Below, in pieces: positions 1 to 9,325 of a stretch of DNA of 64,000 nt. The notes below the pieces were generated by a model. The model saw nothing but the letters and a program-made list of their open reading frames with translations. It had not been told where the DNA came from and ran no database searches. Origin of the DNA: Hyphomicrobiales bacterium (GTDB lineage Bacteria; Pseudomonadota; Alphaproteobacteria; Rhizobiales; Rhizobiaceae); NCBI GenBank assembly GCA_900466605.1, contig UBMU01000003.1, forward strand, positions 1 through 64,000, in the 5' to 3' direction. The position numbers were made by a program, and so were the translations under genes. The first letter of the stretch is position 1. Every line of letters begins with the position of its first letter.

Positions 1-125
1 GCCCGATTAGAGAAGCGGACGTTGGACAGCATGTAGCCCGGAAGGACCTGCTGGAGCCTTATGCCTATAGTGCGTAGTTGTTCGCTTTGGCGAGCTTACT
101 ACGACGATTGCTTGATCATTTGCTC

Positions 126-2530
126 CTAGCTGGGTCCGCCTAGCTTGAAGGCAACCTTGTCGAGCTTTCCAGTGAAGGGGAAAGGCACATTATAGTCACC
201 GTCATCGACGGGAGTTCTGGTATCAACGCCCACGTCGAAGGTCTCATCGATTGACATGATGAAGGGCACGGTGTGCGGGACTTTGTGGTTGGCGACTTCC
301 TTGCCGTCCACATTTAGCGCGCCAGTGCCACCCTTTCCGAAGCCGGGGCCATCGTAAGTAAAGTCGAAAACGATGGTGTGCTTGCCCGGTGTCAGCGTGT
401 CCTGCCCTTCCCAGCGAAAGCGTTCAAGGTCGACGAGGTTGTAGAGGAACACCGGCTTGCCCTTAAGCAGATAGAGACCATAACCACCGAAGCGGCCGCC
501 CAAAGTGGCGATCATTCCCTCTGCTCCGCCCTGAGGAACATCCACCTCGGCGGTTATGGTGTAAGACTTGTTCAGGATGCTGGGTGCGTCGCTAACCGGT
601 ATGCCGGACACCTCCCCCTGGTAGGTGAAGAGGGTTCGCCCTGCTGTCGCGCTCGGCCGTGGCGCTATGATGCGTGGCAGGACGGAGTTGTCGAGAGGAA
701 ATACATTATACTTCTCCGCCTCCACCAGGAAAAGCTGCTGCAGTTCGCGCAGCTTGTCGGGCATTTTAGCCGCGAGGTCGTTGTTCTCCGAATAGTCGTC
801 CGTGAGGTTGTAGAGCTCCCATTTGTAGCCGTTGATGACATCCTCGGGGAGCTTGGCGGTGCCGAGGAGCCAAGGTGGGGCTGGCGGGGTCGTCGCCGCG
901 ATCCAGCCATCGTGATAGATCGCGCGGTTCGCGAACATCTCGAAATATTGCGTGGTGCGTTTCGAGGTAGCGTTGGCGTTGGCCTTGTCGAAGGTGTAGG
1001 CCATGCTCACCCCCTCGATCGGCTTTTGCGCAATGCCGTTAACAACCAGGGGCGCCGGGATGCCGGTCACCTCCAGGATGGTCGGCACGATGTCAATCAT
1101 GTGGTGAAACTGCGTGCGGATCCCGCCCGTGTCCTTGATGTGGTTTGGCCATGCGATGACCATACCCTGGCGAGTGCCGCCGAAATGCGACGCCACTTGC
1201 TTGGTCCATTTGAACGGTGTGTCAAACGCCCATGACCATGCGACCGACATGTGCGGATAGGTTGGGGCGAGTCCCCAGGCGTCATAGGCCTTCAACTGAT
1301 CCGCGATAGGAAGATCGAGAATGCCGTTGTAGGCAGTCATCTGGTTTGGCGTGCCGACGGTGGTGCCTTCGGCGCTGGTGCCGTTATCGCCGCTGATATA
1401 GATGATCAGAGTGTTGTCGAGCTTTCCCTCATCCTCGACCTCCTGGATTACCCGGCCAATCTCATGGTCGGTGTAGGCCGCATAGGCGCCGTACACTTCC
1501 GCTTGATGCGCGAACAGTCGCTTTTCGTCAGCGGTTAGCGTGTCCCACTTCTTGAGATCATCCGGCCAGGGCGTCAGTTCGGTGTTCGCGGGGATTACAC
1601 CGAGCCGCTTCTGGTTGGCGAAGATCTGGTCGCGCAGGGCGTTCCAACCCATGTCGAATTTGCCCTTGAACTTGTCGATCCACTCCTTGGTTGGCTGGTG
1701 CGGTGAATGGGTGCCGCCTGGGACATAGTAGAGGAAGAACGGCTTGTCGGGCGCGGCGGAGTTGAGCTGCCGCAAATGGCGGATCGCTTCGTCTGCCAGA
1801 TCGGTGGTGAGGTTGTAGTCGGGCTTCCCGACCCAGGGGAAAATCTGCGTCATGTTCTGAACGAGGTAGGGTGTCCACTGGTCGGTCTCGCCGCCCATGA
1901 AGCCGTAGAAATAGTCGAACCCCATGCCAACAGGCCATTGGTCGAATGGCCCGGCCGCGCTGTACAGGTAGCTCGGGGTGTTGTGGTTCTTGCCAAACCA
2001 GGATGTCGCGTAGCCATTTTGCTTGAGGATCGTGCCGATGGTGGCATTGTCGACGCCAAGGACGCTGTCGTAGCCAGGATAGCCGGTGGATTGTTCGGAA
2101 ATGATGCCGAAGCCGACCGAGTGGTGGTTTCGTCCGGTGATCAACGCGGCCCGCGTCGGCGAGCAGAGAGCAGTTGAGTGGAACTGCGTGTAACGCAATC
2201 CCGCGTTCGCGATGCGATCGGCGTTGGGATGACACCGCCGAAGGTCCCCGAAACGCCATAGCCCTGATCGTCTGTCATGATCAGGAGTACGTTGGGCGCC
2301 CCCTTGGGCGGCACCACTTGCGCGGCCCAATACGGCTTCGACTGGCTGGCCTGAAGGTTGATCTCGCCGCCGAACGCTGGCGGTTGTGGAGGCAAGTATC
2401 TCCCGTCAATTGTCGTCGTTGCCTCGGGCGAGCCTGGGGTGCCGGTGACCTGTTGTGCGCATGCCGAGCCGAACGACAAGCCCAAGGCCGCGACGGTCGG
2501 GGCCAATGAAATCAGTCTCATAGGTTTCAT
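126..2530 (-). pseudogene. Arylsulfatase, frameshifted
   Basis: Secreted or periplasmic sulfatase that would hydrolyse sulfate esters. The N-terminal part (2530 down to about 2220) encodes a signal peptide and the metal-binding LIMTDDQGYG motif. The rest continues in another frame from about 2225 to 126. It includes the formylglycine signature CSPTR (Cys codon 2163-2165), GRNHH, and a C-terminal beta-rich domain. The frames meet at 2219-2225. Conserved sulfatases read roughly IPTPxxDRIA here, and restoring a second AACGCCG heptamer would recreate PTPNADR in frame. So a 7-bp deletion by slippage between tandem repeats is the likely lesion (inference). A sequencing error cannot be excluded. All other motifs are intact, so the break looks recent. 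Upstream on this strand is about 480 bp without a gene. Confidence 0.85.
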
Positions 2531-3006
2531 GGCGGTTTCTCCAACTAGGTGATGATCGAATTCCTTTCATTCCATACGCTTCACTTACTTGCAGGCGACG
2601 AGGTCCGGACATCCGGCCCAAAAACTGAGCGCGAGTATAGCACAATGGTCGAGCGGTTCAGCCGTAAGACTACTACGGTCCCGACCGCAACGCGAAATGC
2701 CATCGATTGCAAGGCTCGTTGACGTAATCGATTTTAGCGTCATCCTCACAAGATTCCGGTCGAGGCCTGTCGTGTTGCCGTGGCGACGGGCCATGGCGGT
2801 TTCGGCGCAAACCGGACGCTAGAGGAATGCTCAGTTCCCTGCCCTGCGCCCGCTACCAAGTATGCGAAACGCCACCCACTTGCGCGCAAAAAAGGCGCTT
2901 CGCTTTCAGGTCGACCGCGCCATAGGCGCGCACCATGTTCTCTCTCCCCTCGCAAATGCTTAGTCACCTTGCCGAGAAGTCGTCGCGGTCCTATTTTTGT
3001 TATGAT
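2531..3006. other. Intergenic, no gene recognised
   Basis: The stretch between the arylsulfatase start and the tRNA-Glu contains only short overlapping reading frames without family resemblance. It presumably holds the arylsulfatase promoter and the tRNA promoter. I could not assign either with confidence. Confidence 0.5.
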
Positions 3007-3081
3007 GCGCCCTTCGTCTATCGGTTAGGACGACAGATTCTCATTCTGTAAAGACGAGTTCGACTCTCGTAGGGCGTACCA
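3007..3081 (+). tRNA. tRNA-Glu (CTC anticodon)
   Basis: A full cloverleaf can be drawn. The acceptor GCGCCCT pairs with AGGGCGT, with an unusual G1-U72 wobble at the end. The D stem is GTCT/GGAC. The anticodon stem ACAGA/TCTGT encloses loop TTCTCAT, giving anticodon CTC. The T stem ACGAG/CTCGT encloses TTCGACT, and CCA is encoded (3079-3081). The anticodon stem is AT-richer than is usual for rhizobial tRNA-Glu. Confidence 0.9.
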
Positions 3082-3123
3082 GTGGGTACATATCGGCCGC
3101 AAGCCGGAGCAATGAGCGCCGAG

Positions 3124-3366
3124 CTAGAACGCAGCTTGATGACTGAGCCCAGTCATGGGCTTTGCTGTCGCGGCGGAAGCCGTCGAAGGAAAGAACACGT
3201 GGAACAAGCCGCCCGAGATTGCCTCAATCCCCACTGACAGCAGAAGGATCCAGGCGAGATAGTGATGGGTATTTGCATCCCGATGTTTGGCCTTGGGGAT
3301 AACAAATGCCGCCAGGAAGAGAATGACGGGCAGGTTCCTCAGTATTTCGCGGATCGTAATTGCCAT
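3124..3366 (-). CDS. Small membrane protein, unknown function
   Basis: An 80-residue reading frame with two hydrophobic segments, roughly residues 8-24 and 36-58, separated by a basic loop (KAKHRD), and a short polar tail. This fits a two-pass inner-membrane protein. The start chosen is the ATG at 3366, because upstream extension gives low-complexity non-protein-like sequence. The ribosome-binding site is weak. No family is recognised. It lies just downstream of the frameshifted secreted protein on the same strand, so they could share a transcript. Confidence 0.45.
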   Translation of the reverse strand: MAITIREILRNLPVILFLAAFVIPKAKHRDANTHHYLAWILLLSVGIEAISGGLFHVFFPSTASAATAKPMTGLSHQAAF

Positions 3367-3539
3367 TCGAACCAGCTTGCGGTGGAGAGGGCGTTGGCCG
3401 TTTGGTGGCTTAGCAAGAAGAACCACGATGCTGCCGGCACTGCCGCCCCAGTATCGTGGCCTGCCTTGGTCAATCGGTTGCGCGCAGTTGGACGGCGACG
3501 TTGACGCCGCCATCAGCCTCCGACGTTCAAGCCTTGCGC

Positions 3540-4266
3540 CTATTGCCATTGGCCATTGGGAAGACGGCCATGATAGGGCGTGTCGCGGCAATGGCCCCAT
3601 GGCCCGACCCAGTATCCGGGCGGGCATGCCGTCTCTACCACCGGTGGATAGTAGGCCGGCGGGTAGTATGGAGCCGGATATACCGGTCGCGTTGCAGCCG
3701 CCCCGAGAGCTGCACCCGTCGCAAGGCCCACGCCGTACCAACCGACATTGTTCCAACCGCGCCAATGGTCGATGAAGACGGCGGCAGGTCCGGTCGCGCC
3801 GGTCAGATTCCCTTCCAGAATCGAGACGTCAAACGTCAGCGTCGTGCCGTCAAGCTTGGGATTCTTCAAGGTAAGTACGGCGTCGCTGACATCGGATCCG
3901 CCATTGAGAACGGAGACGGTGGCGTTCGGTGGATCGTCGTTGAAATTGTCGGTCCCCTCGCCCCACTGCTTGATGAGGTCGGCGGTGGTGATGTGGCCTG
4001 CTGCCCGCACCGGGCGATCCGCAAAGACGATCGAATTCGTTGAGACACCACTGAGAATGAGCTTGTCGCCTTCAAGCTTCGCACCATTGGCGTTCAGGAC
4101 CAGAAGCGATGCCATTGGCGCCTTCTGGGCGGTTTGGCCGATCGTCTTCTCGAGTGGCACATGCGGCTTCTTTGCAGCGTCCTGGGCCAATACGCTGCCC
4201 CCCCAGAAGGCCGATTATACCTGCCAATAGGAGGCAGAATGCGTGACTGCGTATCATTGAGATCAT
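3540..4266 (-). pseudogene. Secreted hypothetical protein, frameshifted in a G7 run
   Basis: From ATG 4266 the first frame encodes a typical signal peptide (MISMIRSHAF then a hydrophobic run LLLAGIIGLLGG). After a run of seven C on the + strand (4198-4204) the continuation lies in another frame. That frame reads SVLAQDAAKK, a good signal-peptidase site, followed by about 215 residues. With six instead of seven bases the two parts fuse perfectly. The mature part has a beta-rich domain (about residues 1-130), then a Gly/Ala segment and a Pro/Tyr-rich C-terminus (PAPYYPPAYYPP). Function is unknown. The lesion may be a sequencing error, a true mutation or a phase-variable tract; the sequence alone cannot decide. 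Confidence 0.65.
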
Positions 4267-4750
4267 CCTCTATCGGTTGTTGAAATTGCCCGTCGTTGAG
4301 TACATCGCGCTTGCTGCGGCCGAAGTCGTGGACGGCACAGGCGCGACCGACTCGCAGATCATCGTTCTGAGCATGGGAAAGCCTCATCAAATTGTAGAAA
4401 TTCGAACTCGTGGCGGCTCAGCGATTCGCGTACCGGCCGAATGCTGCTGCAGATGTTTTAGGACACCCGCCATGACGCTAACTCATGAGACGTAATGCAT
4501 GTGCGCCTGTTATTGACGCGACTGATATCTTTCGCATCCGAACCAAAAACATCCACGAGATGCATGGCCCTTGATGAGTTTCACGGCCTGCAGCTCAACT
4601 GCGAGCATGTAAGTAGGGCTCATTTCACTGCGGCCTAGCCGAGAACTACGGAGGATGCGCGAAAGTATCCATTTCGAGATGAGTGTCCCATCTGGCGAAT
4701 CGATACGAGCACCTACATACGAATCTCTGACGAGGGCTGGAGGGGGCATC
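4267..4750. other. Intergenic, no gene recognised
   Basis: This stretch lies between the frameshifted secreted protein and the nikR remnant. Reading frames here are short and have no recognisable domain. It may contain decayed sequence related to the nikR locus. Confidence 0.45.
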
Positions 4751-5147
4751 ATGCAAAGGCTGACGATTACCATCGACGACGATCTGGTTGAGGTCGCCTC
4801 GTCGTCGACAAGGGGTATGCCAGCCGCTCCGAGGCCATCTGCGATGCTTTGAGGGATACCCTGTGAAGCCATTGGAGGGTGAAGGGCCCTCGCCTCGCTC
4901 GGCCTATGGCGTCCTCTCCTATGTCTTCCAGCACGAGCTGCGTGACCTCGCCAGGAGGCTGACAAGTCACTAGCACGACCATCATGATCTTTCGGTCTCG
5001 ACACTGCATATCCATACGAATGAAACGGACTGCCTAGAGGTCGCCGTGTTGAAGGGCAGCGTCGCCAATCTTCAGTCCTACGCGGATAGCGTCGGGACGC
5101 AGCGTGGCGTCCGCTACGCCAACATCCACTTCATTCCGCAAGACTAA
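4751..5147 (+). pseudogene. nikR: nikR-type nickel-responsive repressor, degenerate
   Basis: The ribbon-helix-helix start MQRLTITIDDDLVE (from ATG 4751) is followed, after a frameshift near 4795, by GYASRSEAICDALRDTL in a second frame. A third frame carries AYGVLSYVFQHELRDLARRL. An in-frame TAG at 4974-4976 follows, where Gln is expected, and then HDHHDLSVSTLHIH, DCLEVAVLKG and a normal C-terminus ending at TAA 5145-5147. The nickel-site residues of NikR (His, His-x-His, Cys) are still readable. With at least two frame changes and one nonsense codon, no functional protein can be made. It lies 93 bp upstream of the HupE/UreJ permease, the kind of gene NikR regulates. Confidence 0.88.
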
Positions 5148-5240
5148 TTTGAACTACGTCGAATGACGCAGTGATCACTTTTCTGTCTTTCCTCTTATTC
5201 GACGCTCGTGCAAAGTTCCCGGATAAGGAAAGGGAAGATC

Positions 5241-5843
5241 ATGACACGTAAATATCTGAAGCTGGCCGGTGCGTTGGCCACCGTCGCAAGTATGCCGTCC
5301 CTGGCCTTTGCTCACACGGGCATTGGCGAGACAAGCGGCTTCGTTCACGGTTTCAGCCATCCGGTTTCCGGTATCGACCACATTCTTGCAATGATCATGG
5401 TTGGCGTCTTTGCCTATCAGCTCGGCGGTCGCGCTTTGTGGCTCGTGCCCGCAACCTTTGTGCTGGTTATGGCCTTGGGCGGCACGCTGGGTGTCATGGG
5501 AGTGCCACTGCCGTTCGTCGAGGTGGGCATTGCGTTGTCGGTCGTGGTTTTGGGAGCCGTCGTCGCTCTGAATGTTAGAGCTCCAGTGGCGGCAGCCATG
5601 GGGATCGTCGGGTTGTTTGCTATCTTCCATGGACATGCTCACGGCGCCGAAATGCCTGAGAGCGCTGGCGGATTTGCATACGCTGCCGGTTTCATGATCG
5701 CGACGGCGTTTCTGCATGCTGCGGGCATCGCGATCGGTTTTGCGATTGGCAAAGCCAGTGAAAATGGCGGGCGGTTGATTACGCAGTCTGTCGGCGGAGT
5801 TGCGGCGGTGGCAGGTTTCGGGCTGCTGACTGGCCTGATCTGA
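5241..5843 (+). CDS. hupE: HupE/UreJ family nickel permease
   Basis: A 200-residue inner-membrane protein that would import nickel (or cobalt) for urease or hydrogenase. A signal-like N-terminus ends at LAFA, followed by HTGIGE and the family motif HPVSGIDH (about residues 44-51), then roughly six hydrophobic helices and a second His-rich stretch, FHGHAHG. Length matches the family. The start ATG 5241 has a strong purine-rich RBS (AAAGGGAAG). It lies directly downstream of a ruined nikR, so nickel-dependent repression by that gene is probably lost. No urease or hydrogenase genes are visible in this window. Confidence 0.9.
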   Translation: MTRKYLKLAGALATVASMPSLAFAHTGIGETSGFVHGFSHPVSGIDHILAMIMVGVFAYQLGGRALWLVPATFVLVMALGGTLGVMGVPLPFVEVGIALSVVVLGAVVALNVRAPVAAAMGIVGLFAIFHGHAHGAEMPESAGGFAYAAGFMIATAFLHAAGIAIGFAIGKASENGGRLITQSVGGVAAVAGFGLLTGLI

Positions 5844-6312
5844 TATCTGCTCGATGAAAGCAACGGCTGCCCACGCACAGGCCGCCGTTACTGCACTAAC
5901 CATTCTTGCCAACTGTGTCGGCTGCCCGTCTTGCGGTCTCTCCACGACCTCATTCAATTCCGGCTGCATGCAGGCAGAGGCTTCCCAAATCCAATACCGA
6001 CCCTATCTTGTCCTTGCTTCTGAAGGGGTAAGGGGGACCTCGGCTCGTTGTTGCGGAACCCCTGGCCGAGGTCTCTCTATTTTTGCAAGATAGCCTGAAC
6101 GCTCGGATGATCGAGGGCAGCTTGCGCAATTGCGGCCAGCAAGCCCTCGATTCTTAATGGATTTCGTCTCCGAACCATCGCCCCCTCTTCGTCCATCGCA
6201 ATCCGACCCTTTCTCCTGAGTGCCGAAATATTTGGAGACACAACGTGTCTCGGCAACAATAATCGAACGTGATAACGTTCGAAAATAGGGAGTCCGTGGA
6301 GGGGAGGACGGG
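5844..6312. other. Intergenic with three inverted repeats
   Basis: No recognisable long gene. A hairpin GACCTCGGC/GCCGAGGTC (6036-6044 and 6065-6073) is followed by TCTCTATTTTT and could terminate a + strand transcript. Two tight palindromes, GAGACAC-AAC-GTGTCTC (6235-6251) and TCGAACGT-GATA-ACGTTCGA (6263-6282), lie upstream of the micro-gene at 6313. Confidence 0.5.
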
Positions 6313-6405
6313 ATGAGCGACCGCTCGACCGGCATGCTGATCGCGGTGGAGATCTGCGCACTGTTCTGGATTGCAACCGCACTGTTCGTATTTGGCGTAT
6401 CGTGA
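6313..6405 (+). CDS. 30-residue single-pass membrane micro-protein
   Basis: ATG at 6313 is preceded by a G/A-rich RBS (GGAGGGGAGGACGGG). The product has a polar start MSDRSTG followed by one hydrophobic helix (about residues 8-29) and stops at TGA 6403-6405. It matches the usual form of small inner-membrane proteins, but no family can be named. Two perfect inverted repeats lie 30-80 bp upstream. It was found by eye from RBS and hydrophobicity only. Confidence 0.45.
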   Translation: MSDRSTGMLIAVEICALFWIATALFVFGVS

Positions 6406-6547
6406 ACTCTATATCGGCATAACAAGCGTCGCGAGCGGTGCTGCGCGAGAGTAACGTGTGCCGAAACTATGAGCCGCGAGCACCGACAATTGTGTGCAAG
6501 AAAGCCGCGCGCGTCATCGCTGCGGATATTCCTTGCCCGGCACTCAA

Positions 6548-7879
6548 TCAGAAGCCGCTGATAAGTTCTATCTTCGAGCCGTCGCTGAAGCGCGCAAACC
6601 TGAAAGCACTTGGGTCTACTACGGGCGCCCGACCAGTAACGATATCGGCCATCAGGCGACCCGCTGCCGGTCCAATACCGAAGCCATGCCCGGAAAATCC
6701 AGTTGCGATGTGAAAGCCGGGGATGGCGTCGACAGCCGAGATGACTGGAACCGCATCCGGCGTGACATCGATGTAGCCGCCCCAACGCTGCGCAATTTCC
6801 GCCTTTTCGAAAGCCGGAAAAGCCCTCTTTAGATTGCCAAGCGCATCCTGCGTCAACTTCTTGGAAGGCACGGGATCGAGAACGCGGTGATACTCGAACG
6901 GACTTGCGTCATCCATTGACCAGCGCCTCTGAATGCGCAACTCGTCGAAGAAGCGACCTGCAAGGCGGAAGGAAAGCGACTTCCACTCTGCCCGCAGCGC
7001 CGGCAGGAACGCCGCAGCATAACGGAGCGAATCCGGCACGATATCGACGATGTTCTCGTGCCCGCTTGCAACGGTAAAGCCGCCGTCCTGCCGCTTACGG
7101 ATCGCGAAGTCCTTCGCCCAGATCGTTTGCTCCGGCCCGCCTTCCAGCGGTTTCGTGCGCATCACGCTGTTCAGCACCTTGAGCTGCGGCAGATCGATGC
7201 CGAAGCGAGCGGCAAACAGGCTGGACCACGCGCCTCCTGCCAGCACCACGGCCTTGCAGGCGATCGCTCCACGCTCCGTCACCACGCCGCTGACGGCTCC
7301 CGCCGACGTTTCGATGCCGCGAACTGCGCACTCCGTGAGAATGGTCGCTCCCTTGTCGCGCGCCGCTTCTGCAATTGCCGGTGCCGCCTTCTGCGGCTCC
7401 GCCCGGCCGTCGGCCGGCGTGTAGAGTGCTCCCGCCATGTCCAGTCTGGAGCCGGGAACGGTTGCGGCAAATTCCCGCGCCGTCAGCATGCGGGAATCGA
7501 TCTGATAACCGTCTAGATTGGTACGCCAGCGCTCGTGGTCGGCTAGATCCTTTTCGTTGGCGCAGGTGAAGATGATGCCTGCCCGCTTGAAGCCCGTGTC
7601 GCGTCCGGTGCGTTTGTCGAGGCCGTCCCATATCCTCAGCGCCTCGGACATCAGAGGTACCTCGCGCGGATCGCGCATCGAAATCCGCACCCAGCCCCAG
7701 TTCCGGCTCGACTGTTCCTTGCCGATCCCACCCTTCTCGCAAAGCGTCACCCGCAGGCCACGCTCGGCAAGCTCCAGCGCCGTGGAGCAACCGATGATCC
7801 CGCCACCGATCACGACGACGTCGCACTCTCCTGGGAGTTCCTCGTCACCATGGACGGGAACAACATACGGGCCGGGCAT
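6548..7879 (-). CDS. FAD-dependent oxidoreductase, DAO/DadA family
   Basis: A 443-residue flavoprotein that oxidises an amine or amino acid (D-amino acid, sarcosine or opine type). The Rossmann motif IGGGIIG is at about residues 24-30, in the usual beta-alpha-beta with CEKGGIGKEQSSRNWG. A second FAD segment VVLAGGAWSS lies mid-protein, and the C-terminal GFSGHGFGIGPAAGRL is the family FAD-binding signature. Length is normal and the substrate cannot be read from sequence. No partner subunit with a 2Fe-2S domain is adjacent. The next gene upstream is a nucleotide cyclase on the same strand, about 100 bp away. Confidence 0.88.
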   Translation of the reverse strand: MPGPYVVPVHGDEELPGECDVVVIGGGIIGCSTALELAERGLRVTLCEKGGIGKEQSSRNWGWVRISMRDPREVPLMSEALRIWDGLDKRTGRDTGFKRAGIIFTCANEKDLADHERWRTNLDGYQIDSRMLTAREFAATVPGSRLDMAGALYTPADGRAEPQKAAPAIAEAARDKGATILTECAVRGIETSAGAVSGVVTERGAIACKAVVLAGGAWSSLFAARFGIDLPQLKVLNSVMRTKPLEGGPEQTIWAKDFAIRKRQDGGFTVASGHENIVDIVPDSLRYAAAFLPALRAEWKSLSFRLAGRFFDELRIQRRWSMDDASPFEYHRVLDPVPSKKLTQDALGNLKRAFPAFEKAEIAQRWGGYIDVTPDAVPVISAVDAIPGFHIATGFSGHGFGIGPAAGRLMADIVTGRAPVVDPSAFRFARFSDGSKIELISGF

Positions 7880-7977
7880 GACGGATTGTCTCCTGGCAGG
7901 GACTCAAGATCGCTTGGTTGCTGTAGCCCTACAACCGCGCCGCCCATTTAGGAACCCTACATTGATGCGGGCGGCTC

Positions 7978-9204
7978 TCAGGACTGCTTGAAGGCAAAGA
8001 CATCGACAGGCTCACCTAGTCCCCTGAGGGGGAACGAGCCCAGGCTTTCCATGCCTTCCTTGCATGAGGCCATTTCGACGAATGCTCTGGAAAAGAGCAC
8101 TGGCCGCTTGATTTCCTTCGTCAGGCTTTCCAGGCGAGAAGCCACGTTGACGGCGGGGCCGATCACCGTGAAGTCTAGCCGCCGTCGTGAGCCGATGTTT
8201 CCGTACATGACGTCGCCGACGTGCACGCCGATGCCGTAGCGCAACACCTCGCGGCCCTCGCGTGCGTTCTGCTCGTTCAGAGCGACGATAGAGCTTTCTG
8301 CCTCCTTGATAGCCGCGAGGAGATTCCTACAGGCTAGAGGGTCGGTCAGCGGGAAGATCGCCAGCATGCCGTCACCCATGAATTTGAGGATCTCGCCGCC
8401 ATGCTTCTCGATCGGTTCCGACATCGCGTCGAAATAGCCGTTCAACAATTCGATCACGTCGTCGCGCGGCCAATGATCCGAGATCGTGGTGAAATCGCGC
8501 AGATCGCAGATCAGGATCGCCGCGCCGACCGTAGCCCCACTGCCGCGCGTCGTCGCGCCGGCAAGGATTTGTCCGCTCGCATGCGGCCCAACGTACGTCT
8601 CCAACAACGTGCGTGCGAGAATGTTCTTGAGACGGATCTCGGTGACCAGTGTCAAGGCGGGCAGAAGGTCTTGAAGGAAAACGATGTGCTCCTCATCGAA
8701 GCCACCTGCCCGATCGCTTGAAAAGGTCGCAATGTGACGCTTGCCTAGCGTGTGCTCCATTGGCCATGCGATGTATTCGGTAAGGCCGTCGCGTATCAGT
8801 TCGTCATAGAATTGATGGTGACCGTCACCGTCGCGCATGGTCTCCAGGTTCCTGCGGACCTCCGTCGCACCGCTGAAAATCTCGTTTACCGGGCTGTTGC
8901 GGAACTGAGGCGTGTTCTCGACGCCGTAGCCGAATGTATCGATCTTGGCCTCGGCCAATCCGGTCTTCCAGAGGATGCGTGCTCCGAGCCATTGCGGATG
9001 AAGGGTTCTGAAATGCAACGAGGCCCGTGCGACCGGTACGCCCTCGTTCCGCAGCCGCTCGCACATCTGCACGAATATGTTGTCGATGAAGCGCTCGTCC
9101 CGCGTCTCGTTGACGAGCCAATCGATGATCTTTCGCCGACGCGAGGGCCACACGCCTTCGTTCTTCTCCACAAAGTACAATGGTATGTCCGAAAGGGATT
9201 GCAT
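7978..9204 (-). CDS. Class III adenylate/guanylate cyclase
   Basis: A 408-residue protein. The N-terminal half resembles the uncharacterised sensor part found in rhizobial cyclases. The C-terminal half (about residues 215-400) is a class III catalytic domain. Metal-binding aspartates are seen in ICDLRDFT and KFMGDGMLAIF, and the transition-state Asn/Arg in NVASRLESLTKE. It would make cAMP (or cGMP) in the cytoplasm; no membrane helices are evident. The start chosen is MQSLSDIP at 9204, which has a GGAG site at good spacing. A longer frame to 9219 lacks one. Rhizobia carry many such cyclases, so the signal sensed is unknown. Confidence 0.9.
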   Translation of the reverse strand: MQSLSDIPLYFVEKNEGVWPSRRRKIIDWLVNETRDERFIDNIFVQMCERLRNEGVPVARASLHFRTLHPQWLGARILWKTGLAEAKIDTFGYGVENTPQFRNSPVNEIFSGATEVRRNLETMRDGDGHHQFYDELIRDGLTEYIAWPMEHTLGKRHIATFSSDRAGGFDEEHIVFLQDLLPALTLVTEIRLKNILARTLLETYVGPHASGQILAGATTRGSGATVGAAILICDLRDFTTISDHWPRDDVIELLNGYFDAMSEPIEKHGGEILKFMGDGMLAIFPLTDPLACRNLLAAIKEAESSIVALNEQNAREGREVLRYGIGVHVGDVMYGNIGSRRRLDFTVIGPAVNVASRLESLTKEIKRPVLFSRAFVEMASCKEGMESLGSFPLRGLGEPVDVFAFKQS

Positions 9205-9325
9205 GGCTATGCTCCACAAACACTGTCGCCCCCCGATTGCGGGAGGACATTATCAATCCCCTAGATGGTGCACGCCGCTGCAGATTGAAATGGGTGAGAC
9301 CATCCGAATGCGTTCACGCGCGCCT

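Noticed and set aside
4277..4495. 72-residue frame between secreted protein and nikR remnant
   Set aside because: No RBS, no domain, odd composition.
5175..5969. 264-residue frame antisense to hupE
   Set aside because: His/Gln/Arg-rich shadow of a clear membrane transporter gene.
6263..6282. TCGAACGT-GATA-ACGTTCGA as a LexA/SOS box
   Set aside because: Rhizobial LexA sites are direct repeats of GTTC-N7-GTTC type; this is an inverted repeat and no SOS gene is adjacent.
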